From: Gammaproteobacteria bacterium
GTDB lineage: Bacteria; Pseudomonadota; Gammaproteobacteria; Steroidobacterales; Steroidobacteraceae
Assembly (NCBI GenBank): GCA_030040795.1
Contig: JASHTA010000315.1
Coordinates: 1 to 35,677, forward strand
Length of the DNA: 35,677 bases
Direction: 5' to 3'
Under the pieces are notes generated by a model. That model was not told the origin of the DNA. It made no database searches and was given only the letters and a program-made list of their open reading frames with translations. The translations under genes and the position numbers were made by a program. This document shows positions 15,507 to 22,906 of the stretch, one piece after another. Position 1 is the stretch's first letter, and each line of letters starts with the position of its first letter.

Positions 15507-16166
15507 ATGACATCCCTTCAATCGCCGGCCGTGCGGGCCGTACTCGACCGGCTTTACGCCGAAGCGGAGCGGAACGACGAGGAGGTGCTGCCGCGCGTGC
15601 GGGCGGCGGCCGAGCGCCTCGGGGGCTCCTACGACGACCGCAAGGTTGCGCATCTGCTCGACGATGCCTTCATTCCGGTATGCCCGGAGGTGGGCCAGCT
15701 GCTCTACGTGCTCGTCCGCACGCGAAGGCCGAGGGTCGTCGTGGAGTTCGGAGCCTCGTTCGGGCTCTCGGCGATCCACCTGGCCGCGGCGCTGCGCGAC
15801 AACGGCGAAGGCAGGCTGATCACGACCGAGCTGAATGCATTCAAGGCCGGCCGGGCGATAGAGCACTTTCGCCAGGCCGGCCTTGCCGATCTCATCGACT
15901 TGCGGCAAGGCGATGCGTTCGAGACGCTCGAGGGTGTGCGAGGCATCGACTTCCTGATGCTCGATGGCTGGAAGAGCCTTTATCTGCCGCTGCTGCAGAG
16001 GCTCGAGCCCGCGCTCGGCCCGGGCTGCCTCGTCGCGGCGGACGACATCAACCTGATGCAGGATCTGTTGAAACCCTATCTCGCGTACGTGCGAGACCCC
16101 AAGAACGGGTACACCTCGTGCGAGGTGCCGATCGACGACGGAGTGGAAGTGTCGCTGCGCGGATGA
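15507..16166 (+). CDS. SAM-dependent O-methyltransferase (class I), copy 2
   Basis: A protein of 219 residues from the ATG at 15507, whose N-terminus (MTSLQSPAVRAVLDRLYAEA) matches the usual family start; a TTG at 15456 is an in-frame alternative. Motif I is VVEFGASFGLS (about 78-88), intact, followed by LITTELNAFKAGRAIEHF, RQGDAFETL, DFLMLDGWKS and CLVAADDINL. It carries a central insertion (EEVLPRVRAAAERLGGSYDDRKVAHLL, written here only by its ends: residues about 24-51) relative to copy 1. The pair share the order of all motifs and arose by tandem duplication. They lie 59 bp apart, downstream of the PadR regulator. Confidence 0.85.
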   Translation: MTSLQSPAVRAVLDRLYAEAERNDEEVLPRVRAAAERLGGSYDDRKVAHLLDDAFIPVCPEVGQLLYVLVRTRRPRVVVEFGASFGLSAIHLAAALRDNGEGRLITTELNAFKAGRAIEHFRQAGLADLIDLRQGDAFETLEGVRGIDFLMLDGWKSLYLPLLQRLEPALGPGCLVAADDINLMQDLLKPYLAYVRDPKNGYTSCEVPIDDGVEVSLRG

Positions 16167-16429
16167 GGCTTTGTCAGAAGGCCCGCGGATTTCGCGCCGG
16201 GAACATCGAATCTCAGCCATCCGCCAAGGCTCACCTCGATCGCCGGATCGTGAGTGGAAGGACCGGCGCGCAGTCTCAATGTGAGAGCGAACCGATAGGT
16301 GTGGGAGAGCCCGGGGAAGGGTAAGTAACTCACGCTCGTCCTCGCGCTCAGGAACGAGACAAGGAGAATGACGGCAGCCGCGAAGACTGCGAGCCGCAGG
16401 CGCGGCCTATTCGTAGTGGAGCGCGGCAA
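16076..16429 (-). CDS. Doubtful small membrane protein downstream of the orphan permease
   Basis: A - strand frame with a TTG at 16429 (or an ATG at 16459, inside the permease gene) would encode about 117 residues with one strong hydrophobic helix (LAVFAAAVILLVSFL) followed by a YRFALTLRLRAG beta-like segment. It overlaps the methyltransferase 3' end by about 90 bp. In its favour, it fills the otherwise empty 16167-16406 gap and mirrors the single-TM gene that follows the other FtsX permease. Against it, the start is poor and the C-terminal third reads like an antisense shadow. It could be a decayed gene remnant. Confidence 0.28.
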   Translation of the reverse strand: MPRSTTNRPRLRLAVFAAAVILLVSFLSARTSVSYLPFPGLSHTYRFALTLRLRAGPSTHDPAIEVSLGGWLRFDVPGAKSAGLLTKPHPRSDTSTPSSIGTSHEVYPFLGSRTYAR

Positions 16430-18890
16430 TGGGCTTGGCCTGTGCCACTCGGAGCGCATGTCCCACGACGGTCGCCCACGCGATGAGCAGCGCGATCGCT
16501 CCTGCGGCGAGAAAGGCGGCGGCGCTCAGATCGATGTGATACGCGAATCCCCGCAGCCAGTGGCGCATCGCGAGGAACACGACCGGCCATGCGACGAGGT
16601 TCGCCCACAGCACAGGCTTCGTGAACTGCCAGAGGAGCAGGCGGACGATGTCGCTACGCTCCGCGCCCATCGCCTTGCGCACGCCGATCTCCTTCGTGCG
16701 TCGCTCGGCGGTGAAGGCCGACAAGCCGAAGAGCCCGAGGCAGGCGATCAGCACCGCAATGCCGGAGAAGCCGGTGAACACGTCCCCGCGGCGCGTGATA
16801 TCGAGATAGACGTCCTGCATGTGCTGGTCCACGAAGAATCCTGTCATCGGCTTGGTATTTCCCGTATCTCTCCACAGGCTGCGAATGGCTGCCAGGGTCT
16901 CCGGAATCTCGTGTCCGGCGAGCTTGACGTTGAGAATGTCGAAAGAATTCGAGTAGACGACATAGAAGATCGGCGGAATCTGCTTGGCGACCGAGCTGAA
17001 GGAGAAGTCGCGAACGACGCCGATCACCTCGAGCGGTCGGCCGCCGACGAACAGCTGTTTGCCGATCGCTGCTTCGGGCGATGTGAACCCGGCGCGGTGA
17101 ACGCCTGCCTCGTTGAGCACGATCCGGCCCTCTGGCGGGGACGCCGCATCAGGCAACGCTGAGGGGTGCAGGAGCAGAGTGGCCAGATCGGGCGCCGCGG
17201 CTGCCGGCGCATCCCCGGGATGGCTGCGGGAGAAGAATCGCCCGGCGAGTGGGCGGAGCCCATACAGCTCGAAGAACCCGTAATCGACAGAGATGCCGTC
17301 TATCGGCACGTACGTGCCGTCGCGGAGACGCAGACTCCAATGGGATTCCTCGGCGAGGCTCAGTGCGCCGGACCACGCACACGCCGCCGCTCGCACTCCC
17401 GGCAGAGCGCGAACCCGGTCGGGAAAGGCGCCGTAGCAAGCGCCACGCCGAAGTCCACCGGGCCCGGAAGCGAAGCCGATGGAGACCACGAAGACCTGGT
17501 CCTTGTCGACCCGTAGCCCTTCGTTCAGGGCGTAATGAACCTGCCGATAGATGACCACGGTCGATATGCAGAGGCCGATGAGCACGGCGAACTGCAGCGT
17601 CACCAGAATCGCCCGCACGCGCCCCGATCCCGGCGTGGCGTGGGCGGCGCTCTTGAGGACCGCTGCCGGAGCAAATGCCGACAGGACGAGCGCAGGGTAG
17701 GTGCCCGCAAGCGCTGCCACCAGCAACGTCGCTGCAATCAGCGTGCCGGCGACGGTGGGATCGTGCCAGTACCCAAAGCCGATGTGGCGGCCGAGGAAGG
17801 CGTTGAGCTGCGGCAGCAGCACCTCGACCAGTCCCACTGCGATGAGCATCGAGAGCGCCGCATAGACGGCGGTCTCGCCGATGAACTGGGCGACCAGCTG
17901 CCGGCGCACGGCGCCCGCAGCCTTGCGTATTCCCACCTCGACCGCGCGCCGCGCGGCGCGCGCCGTCATGAGATTGATGAAGTTGAAGCTGGCGACCAGG
18001 ATGACGAGGAGTCCGACGAGCGAGACGGCATAGATCGTGGACCAGTCCCCCGTCGGCTTCATCGACTGCTCCGTGAACGCAGTAACGTGAAGCTCATCGA
18101 CCCGGACGAGTGGGAGCGACAGGTTGTAGTGCCTCGTCATGGCAGGCATGCGATGAGCCAGAAACGCAGGGATTTCTCGCCGCAGGCGCTCGATGGAGAC
18201 GCCTGGCGCAAGGCGCAAGTACGTGTAGACGAGATCGTCCGTGTCGGCGTGATTCGGGTCCTTGTCCAGCTTCGCTAGCGCGGAGAACGAGCCGCGTCCG
18301 GAGGCGATCGCTTGAATGTCGAGATGACTATTCGGCGGTAGATCCTCGAGTACCGCCCTCACCCGCATCGGGTATCGCCGGTCGATCTGGATCACCTCCC
18401 CGATCGGATTGTCGCGACCGAAGTACTTGCGAGCGAGGCTTCGGGTGAGGACGATGCCATCGGGCGCCTGCAACGCCGTTCGCAGGTCACCCGCGACCGC
18501 CCGCAACCGCAGGAGATCGAAGATATTCGGATCGGCCCAGTACAGCTTCTCGTCGGCCTCGACGTTTCCGTGGCGGAGCGTCCGTTGGTCCGGGCAGAGT
18601 CGCGCAACGGCCTCGATCCCGGGAAAATCGAGCTTCAGAAATCCGGCGATCGAAGCATCGATCGTGGGCGTCCAGATGGCGGACTGGCCGGGAATCGTGA
18701 AGAGCTCGGAAGCGAGATATGTGCGCTGGTGATCGGGGAGGAAGCGGTCGTAGCTCAGCTCATCGCGGACGAAGAGCGCGATCAGGATCGCCGCGGCGAA
18801 GCCGGCGGCGAGCCCCGCGACGTTGATGCCGACGTAGAGTCGGTCTCGCATCAGATTGCGCAGCGCCGCGGCCAGATAGTTTCGGAGCAC
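16407..18890 (-). CDS. MacB/FtsX-type ABC permease (two-module), without its own ATPase
   Basis: A protein of 827 residues, a clear paralogue of the permease at 7467-9863: both begin MLRNYL.AALRNL and share the same two-module plan. It has TM1 (about 19-41), the first periplasmic core, an FtsX module (about 295-415, with EVGIRKAAGA), another helix (about 435-460), the second core and a C-terminal FtsX module (about 700-827, with EIGVRKAMGA). Both coupling-helix motifs are intact, so it should bind an ATPase, yet none is adjacent. The GTG start is set by alignment with the paralogue. It lies 7 nt after a TACACT hexamer, with no room for a ribosome-binding site downstream of a normal transcription start. 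Confidence 0.87.
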   Translation of the reverse strand: MLRNYLAAALRNLMRDRLYVGINVAGLAAGFAAAILIALFVRDELSYDRFLPDHQRTYLASELFTIPGQSAIWTPTIDASIAGFLKLDFPGIEAVARLCPDQRTLRHGNVEADEKLYWADPNIFDLLRLRAVAGDLRTALQAPDGIVLTRSLARKYFGRDNPIGEVIQIDRRYPMRVRAVLEDLPPNSHLDIQAIASGRGSFSALAKLDKDPNHADTDDLVYTYLRLAPGVSIERLRREIPAFLAHRMPAMTRHYNLSLPLVRVDELHVTAFTEQSMKPTGDWSTIYAVSLVGLLVILVASFNFINLMTARAARRAVEVGIRKAAGAVRRQLVAQFIGETAVYAALSMLIAVGLVEVLLPQLNAFLGRHIGFGYWHDPTVAGTLIAATLLVAALAGTYPALVLSAFAPAAVLKSAAHATPGSGRVRAILVTLQFAVLIGLCISTVVIYRQVHYALNEGLRVDKDQVFVVSIGFASGPGGLRRGACYGAFPDRVRALPGVRAAACAWSGALSLAEESHWSLRLRDGTYVPIDGISVDYGFFELYGLRPLAGRFFSRSHPGDAPAAAAPDLATLLLHPSALPDAASPPEGRIVLNEAGVHRAGFTSPEAAIGKQLFVGGRPLEVIGVVRDFSFSSVAKQIPPIFYVVYSNSFDILNVKLAGHEIPETLAAIRSLWRDTGNTKPMTGFFVDQHMQDVYLDITRRGDVFTGFSGIAVLIACLGLFGLSAFTAERRTKEIGVRKAMGAERSDIVRLLLWQFTKPVLWANLVAWPVVFLAMRHWLRGFAYHIDLSAAAFLAAGAIALLIAWATVVGHALRVAQAKPIAALHYE

Positions 18891-18894
18891 GCCG

Positions 18895-18908
18895 CGCAGT
18901 GTAAGTCA
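18895..18908 (-). promoter_or_regulatory. 14-bp element upstream of orphan FtsX permease (copy 2)
   Basis: Reads TGACTTACACTGCG on the - strand, identical to 11881-11894. Including the next seven bases up to the start triplet, 18 of 21 positions agree, with GTG here aligned to ATG there. It could be a promoter for a leaderless transcript or a regulator site. Confidence 0.5.
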
Positions 18909-18948
18909 GAGCATCGCGGCGCGTAACGGCGGAGAATTCAAGTACTTA

Positions 18949-18963
18949 GCCTCGTAGCGAGGC
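18949..18963. terminator. Short hairpin between the NTF2-like gene and the FtsX permease
   Basis: GCCTCG-TAG-CGAGGC forms a 6-bp stem about 45 bp after the stop of the NTF2-like gene. There is no T tract, so termination is uncertain. Confidence 0.3.
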
Positions 18964-19004
18964 GGTGCGGCCGGTGCGGCCGTTCGGAATCGGACAATGG
19001 CACC

Positions 19005-19448
19005 TCAGGCGGGCTGCGGGGCGCTGACCTCGCCGGCACGTCCGACCTTGATGTGCGCGATCTTGCCGTCGCGCAACCTGTAGTACACGAGCACCCGCAC
19101 GCGAACGAACTCCCCCTTGCGCAACGGGGCGACGATGAAATTCGGAGCATCGGCGGCGGCCGTGAACTGCGAGGTGATATCCGCGGCGATCCCGTCGTCG
19201 TCGGCGATGAGATGATGCAGCGTGAGAGACTCGCGCACGGTCTTGAACATCTCGCGATAGAAATCAAGGATGCCTTGCTTGCCGCGCAAGACGAGGGTGC
19301 TGAGCTCGCAGACGACATCGTCGGTGTAGTACTGGCTGAAGCGCTCGAAGTCGGCATTGCTGAAGGCGCGTGTGTAGTCGAGGTAGGCCTGCCGCTGCTC
19401 GAGCGTGCCGCCGAGGCGCGCGGCCGGCTTGGATGCGCCGGCGTTCAT
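19005..19448 (-). CDS. NTF2-like/SnoaL-like protein
   Basis: A protein of 147 residues. The core (LEQRQAYLDYTRAFSNADFE, then YYTDDVVCEL, GKQGILDFYREMF, and a C-terminal FVRVRVLVYYRLRDGKIAHI) is the cone-shaped NTF2/SnoaL fold, in which a helix-lined pocket binds a small hydrophobic ligand or catalyses aldol or isomerase chemistry. No obvious catalytic Asp/His pair can be assigned without alignment. Its ATG overlaps the SlyD stop (TGATG), so it is translated with slyD. The substrate is unknown. Confidence 0.78.
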   Translation of the reverse strand: MNAGASKPAARLGGTLEQRQAYLDYTRAFSNADFERFSQYYTDDVVCELSTLVLRGKQGILDFYREMFKTVRESLTLHHLIADDDGIAADITSQFTAAADAPNFIVAPLRKGEFVRVRVLVYYRLRDGKIAHIKVGRAGEVSAPQPA

Positions 19449-19930
19449 CAGTGAGAGTGGCCGCCCGGTCCGTGCACGTGGCCGTGCGAGAGCTCTTCCT
19501 CCGTGGCGTCTCGCACGCCGGTGATCTCCACCTCGAAGTTCAGGTTCTTGCCGGCGAGCGGGTGATTGGCGTCGAGGGTCACCATATCGCCGACAATGCG
19601 CGTGACGGTGACGGTGCGCGGACCTTGAGGGGTCTGCGCGCGCAGCTGCATGCCCACCTTGATGTTGGCGATACCCTTGAGCGACCGGCGTGGAATCTGC
19701 TCGATGAGGGACTGGTCATACACGCCGTAGCCGTCGGCAGGCGCAACCTTCACGGTCAGCTTGTCGCCCGCGCTTTTTCCCTGAAGCTCCCGCTCGAGGC
19801 CCGGGATCAAATTCCCGCGTCCATGCAGATAGCTCAAAGGATCCCCGGACGCCGAGCTGTCGATCACGTCGCCACCGTCGTCGGTCAACGTGTAATGCAG
19901 CGTGACGACGGAGTCCTGCTTGATGGCCAT
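19448..19930 (-). CDS. slyD: SlyD-type FKBP peptidyl-prolyl isomerase/chaperone
   Basis: A protein of 160 residues. The FKBP domain is split by an insert-in-flap domain, as in SlyD: VVTLHYTLTDDGGDVIDSS at the start, GRGNLIPGLERELQGKSAGD, the inserted flap (about 68-130, ending ANHPLAGKNLNFEVEI) and a short tail rich in histidine (GHVHGPGGHSH). E. coli SlyD has a longer His/Cys tail for nickel; here the tail has five histidines and no cysteine, so nickel binding is likely weaker. Cytoplasmic folding helper. A promoter with TTGACG and a 17-bp spacer lies upstream. Confidence 0.9.
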   Translation of the reverse strand: MAIKQDSVVTLHYTLTDDGGDVIDSSASGDPLSYLHGRGNLIPGLERELQGKSAGDKLTVKVAPADGYGVYDQSLIEQIPRRSLKGIANIKVGMQLRAQTPQGPRTVTVTRIVGDMVTLDANHPLAGKNLNFEVEITGVRDATEEELSHGHVHGPGGHSH

Positions 19931-19962
19931 GAGAGTTCCCGCGGCGAGCTCGGCAATTGCCC

Positions 19963-19991
19963 AGTGTGGCCGCTCCGTCCTCGGCCGTCAA
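19963..19991 (-). promoter_or_regulatory. Candidate slyD promoter
   Basis: On the - strand, TTGACG (19991-19986, 5/6) is followed after 17 bp by CACACT (19968-19963, 3/6), giving a leader of about 25 nt. The -35 is good and the -10 weak. Confidence 0.4.
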
Positions 19992-20029
19992 ATCGCTCGC
20001 GGCGCGCGGAACTCCTACGGCGTTCGCGC

Positions 20030-20035
20030 TATATT
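20030..20035 (+). promoter_or_regulatory. Candidate -10 of dps, sigma-S-like
   Basis: GCTATATT has the C just before TATATT that sigma-S promoters favour, and no convincing -35 lies upstream. Dps genes in E. coli are sigma-S dependent. The leader would be about 40 nt and holds a strong AGGAGG site. Confidence 0.4.
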
Positions 20036-20083
20036 GGTCGTGCGGCGGCCATGGCCCGTGAATTCCGCAGACAGGAGGACGAC

Positions 20084-20611
20084 ATGAGCATCGAAAGCGC
20101 AAAGGCGCGGCGCAAGGCGCTGATCGCGAGCCCCACGGACTTGAGCGCGCAGGCCACACGCGACATCTCGGCGGCGCTCAATGCGCTGCTCGCCGACGTG
20201 TTCACGCTCTACTTGAAGACCAAGAATTTTCACTGGCACATGTGGGGCCCGCATTTCCGCGACTATCATCTGCTGCTCGACGAGCAGTCGCAGCAGATCT
20301 TCGCCATCACGGACGACATCGCCGAGCGGGTACGCAAGATCGGGGGCGGGACGCTGCACTCGATCGGCCAGATCGACCGCCTGCGCAGGATCCGCGACAA
20401 CGACGCGGATTACGTGACGCCGCTCGACATGCTGGCGGAGCTGAGCGAGGACAACAAGCAGCTGACGGCGGCCATGCGCTCGGTACATGCGACGTGCGAC
20501 GAGCACAACGACGTCGCGACGGCAAGCCTGCTCGAGGTGTGGATCGACGAGGCGGAACGGCGCACGTGGTTCCTGTTCGAGAGCTGCCGGAGCGCCGAGC
20601 CGGCGCGTTAG
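20084..20611 (+). CDS. dps: Dps family ferritin-like DNA-protection protein
   Basis: A protein of 175 residues; the ATG at 20084 follows AGGAGG with correct spacing, so a longer open frame upstream is rejected. The inter-subunit ferroxidase ligands match E. coli Dps with a one-residue offset: His50, His62, Asp66, Asp77 and Glu81, in FHWHMWGPHF..YH and DDIAERV. The basic N-terminus (KARRKALIAS) could bind DNA. Members form 12-subunit cages that oxidise iron with peroxide and shield DNA in stationary phase. The stop overlaps that of the convergent yciH-like gene. Confidence 0.92.
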   Translation: MSIESAKARRKALIASPTDLSAQATRDISAALNALLADVFTLYLKTKNFHWHMWGPHFRDYHLLLDEQSQQIFAITDDIAERVRKIGGGTLHSIGQIDRLRRIRDNDADYVTPLDMLAELSEDNKQLTAAMRSVHATCDEHNDVATASLLEVWIDEAERRTWFLFESCRSAEPAR

Positions 20612-20618
20612 CCGCCGG
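20600..20618. terminator. Possible bidirectional hairpin over the dps/yciH stop codons
   Basis: CCGGCG and CGCCGG pair (6 bp) around a 7-nt loop that contains both stop codons. There is no T tract on either side. Confidence 0.35.
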
Positions 20619-20943
20619 AGCGCTTGGCGTCGTAGCCGAGCTTGCGCAGCTCCGCGACGAGGCGGTCCCGGTGATCGCCCTGAATCTCGATGGTGCCATT
20701 CTTGACGCTGCCGCCCGCGCCGCACAGCCTCTTCAAGCGGCCGGCGAGCGCTTCCAGGTCGGTTGCGGCGAGGGGCAGCCCCGAGATCACCGACACGCCC
20801 TTGCCGGCGCGGCCTGCGATCTCGCGGCCGACACGAACCCGAGCGGGCGCTGCAGCGCTGCCCGCAGGGCTGCCGGCCGGCCGCTCGATCCGCGGCGGAT
20901 CGCTCCGAATCACCACACCCCGAAAGGTATACTTAGGCCTCAT
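20608..20943 (-). CDS. yciH: SUI1/YciH family translation factor-like protein
   Basis: A protein of 111 residues from the ATG at 20943, chosen over one seven codons upstream because AAGGAG lies 8 nt before it. An Arg/Ala-rich N-terminus leads to the SUI1 fold: [40 protein letters not shown] and the end [16 protein letters not shown], the usual eIF1/YciH ending. E. coli YciH is thought to affect start-site fidelity under stress. The gene start shares CATG with the divergent VOC gene, and its stop overlaps the dps stop by 2 bp. Confidence 0.88.
   Translation of the reverse strand: MRPKYTFRGVVIRSDPPRIERPAGSPAGSAAAPARVRVGREIAGRAGKGVSVISGLPLAATDLEALAGRLKRLCGAGGSVKNGTIEIQGDHRDRLVAELRKLGYDAKRSGG
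20928..20933 (+). promoter_or_regulatory. Candidate -10 for the VOC gene inside yciH
   Basis: TATACT (5/6) ends 8 nt before the VOC ATG, so transcription should begin at or next to the start codon. No good -35 is seen. Confidence 0.4.
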
Positions 20944-21376
20944 GTCCCTGACTCCTTTCCACATCGCGATCCAGGTCCGGGATCTCTCGGAGGCACGCTC
21001 GTTCTACAAGGGTATTCTCGGATGCTCCGAGGGACGAAGCAGCTCGCACTGGGTCGACTTCAACCTCTACGGGCATCAGCTCGTCTGCCACTTGAATCCC
21101 GGCCTCGGGAAGGACGGCAAGGTCGGCTCACATTTCAATCCGGTGGATGGCGACGACGTACCGGTTCCGCACTGCGGCGTCGTGCTGGAGATGCCCGAGT
21201 GGCGCGAGCTCGCCGACCGGCTGAGAAGCCGGGGCGTGGCGTTCGTCGTGGAGCCGCACGTGCGCTTCAAAGGCGCGCCGGGCGAGCAGGCCACGATGTT
21301 CTTTCTCGACCCCACCGGCAATGCGCTCGAGTTCAAATCCTTCCGCAACATCGCCGACCAGCTCTTCGCGACGTGA
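20942..21376 (+). CDS. VOC (glyoxalase/dioxygenase-fold) family protein
   Basis: A protein of 144 residues with two beta-alpha-beta-beta-beta modules: [20 protein letters not shown] and [30 protein letters not shown], closing with [16 protein letters not shown]. Likely metal ligands are His7, His77 and Glu130, the standard positions. Related proteins annotated as glyoxalase-like are cytoplasmic metalloenzymes; the substrate is not predictable. The ATG overlaps the yciH start head to head. Likely its own transcript, perhaps leaderless. Confidence 0.88.
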   Translation: MSLTPFHIAIQVRDLSEARSFYKGILGCSEGRSSSHWVDFNLYGHQLVCHLNPGLGKDGKVGSHFNPVDGDDVPVPHCGVVLEMPEWRELADRLRSRGVAFVVEPHVRFKGAPGEQATMFFLDPTGNALEFKSFRNIADQLFAT

Positions 21377-21382
21377 GCGTCT

Positions 21383-21408
21383 GCCCGGCGAGCGCACTGC
21401 CGCCGGGC
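21383..21408. terminator. Hairpin between convergent VOC and outer-membrane channel genes
   Basis: GCCCGGCG and CGCCGGGC form a perfect 8-bp GC stem with a 10-nt loop, placed 7 bp after one stop and 25 bp before the other. It lacks a T run, so it may be a Rho-independent-like block only in part. Confidence 0.5.
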
Positions 21409-21433
21409 GTGGGCCGCTGCCGGCGGCGCACCG

Positions 21434-22906
21434 CTAGCGAAGCAGCGAGGTGTTCCAGCCGCCGCCCAGCGCTTCCATCAGCGCGATGCTCGCCGTGAAC
21501 CGGTCGAGCTGCACCGTCAACGCCGTCTCCTCGGCGTCGAGCCGGGTGGTTTGAGCGGTGATGACGCTGCTGTACGGCTCCGTGCCCGCCTTGTACTGCT
21601 CGAGCGTCAGCGACTCGTCCTCTCTCGAGGCTTTGACGAGCTGATCCTCCAGCACGGCCTGCTTCTCGAGGACACGCAGCGTCACGAGCTGGTCCTCGAC
21701 CTGCTCGAAGTCCGAGAGGACCGTCTGCCGGTAGTTCGCGACGCTCTCCCGGTAAGACGCCCGCGCCTGTGCGACCTGCGCCAACCGTGCCCCGCCGTTG
21801 AACACGGTCTCGGCGAGAGACGGTCCGAACGACCAGATCTGATTCGACGCCCGAATGAGCTTGCTCAGCGTGGTCCCCTCGTACTCGTCCGAGGCGGAGA
21901 GCGTGAGGCTTGGGAAGAACGCGGCGATGGCGACGCCGATCTGCGCATTGGCGGCAGCGACCTCGCGCTCGGCCTGGGCGATGTCCGGCCGCCGCTGCAG
22001 GAGATCCGAGGGTACCCCGGGGGGCACGGTCGGAATGACGCTCGCCAGCATCGCGGGCTTCAAGGAGAGCTCGCTCGGCTGTTTCCCGATGAGTACGGCG
22101 ATGGCATGCTCGAGAGTCGAGCGCTCGATCTGCGCATTGACCTCCTGCGCCTCGGCGCTGAGCAGCTCCGTTTGGGCGCTCAAGATATCGGCCTTGTAGG
22201 CGACACCGTCCTTGTAGCGGGCCTGGGTGATGTTGAGGGCCTTCTGGTCCGCCGCGACGATGTCGGTCAGCAGGAATTGCAGCTGGTCCTGAGAGCGCAG
22301 CTCGAAGTAGTCGGTGGCGAGGTCGGCTTGAGCGGTCAATTCGGTCGTAGCCAGGGCGGCGGCGCTCGCCTGCGCCGAGGCCTTCTCGCTCTCGACCGTG
22401 CGGCGTGTCTCTCCCCAGATGTCGAGGCTCCAGTTCGCCGTGGCCGACACCGTGTTCAACGTCTGGGTCAACGGGCCGCCCAAGCTGCCGGATGAACCGG
22501 GGACGGTGGTGCCGAAGGTGGAAGACGAGCCGAGATTCTCCACGGAGCGCTCGCGGGATCCGCTCACGGAAATGCTGGGGAAGAAGCTCCCCTCGGCCTC
22601 TCGGACGAGCGCGCGAGCCTCATCCACCGCTTGCGCGGCCGCCTTGACGTTCTCGTTGGAGACGACGACCTGGCTCTCGAGCTGGTTGAGCACGTCGTCG
22701 TTGAACATCTGCCACCAGGGCCCCCGGGTGAGCGCGTCCGCGGGCTGGCTCGGCTTCCAGCCGTCGACCTCCTTGTAGCTCGCCGCGGTCGGCACGACCG
22801 GCCGCTTGTAGTTGGGGCCGACGGCGCACCCTGTCACGACCAGCGCCGTCAGGGCGAGAACGAGCCCTCGGGAGAGCGGAGTGCCGGATCCGACGCAGCC
22901 GCTCAT
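21434..22906 (-). CDS. NodT/OprM-family outer-membrane efflux lipoprotein
   Basis: A protein of 490 residues from the ATG at 22906, which overlaps the mdtC stop (ATGA). A lipoprotein signal ends in LVVTGC, so the mature N-terminal Cys is lipidated. CAVGPNYKRPVVP is the classical NodT/OprM beginning. Two outer-membrane efflux protein repeats follow, each with a long helical hairpin (EARALVREAEGSFFPSISVSG; AAANAQIGVAIAAFFPSLTLSA), and PSDLLQRRPDIAQAEREV is a family hallmark. It is the trimeric channel that completes the MdtABC pump. E. coli mdtABC has no such gene and uses TolC; having one in the operon makes this locus self-contained. Confidence 0.92.
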   Translation of the reverse strand: MSGCVGSGTPLSRGLVLALTALVVTGCAVGPNYKRPVVPTAASYKEVDGWKPSQPADALTRGPWWQMFNDDVLNQLESQVVVSNENVKAAAQAVDEARALVREAEGSFFPSISVSGSRERSVENLGSSSTFGTTVPGSSGSLGGPLTQTLNTVSATANWSLDIWGETRRTVESEKASAQASAAALATTELTAQADLATDYFELRSQDQLQFLLTDIVAADQKALNITQARYKDGVAYKADILSAQTELLSAEAQEVNAQIERSTLEHAIAVLIGKQPSELSLKPAMLASVIPTVPPGVPSDLLQRRPDIAQAEREVAAANAQIGVAIAAFFPSLTLSASDEYEGTTLSKLIRASNQIWSFGPSLAETVFNGGARLAQVAQARASYRESVANYRQTVLSDFEQVEDQLVTLRVLEKQAVLEDQLVKASREDESLTLEQYKAGTEPYSSVITAQTTRLDAEETALTVQLDRFTASIALMEALGGGWNTSLLR

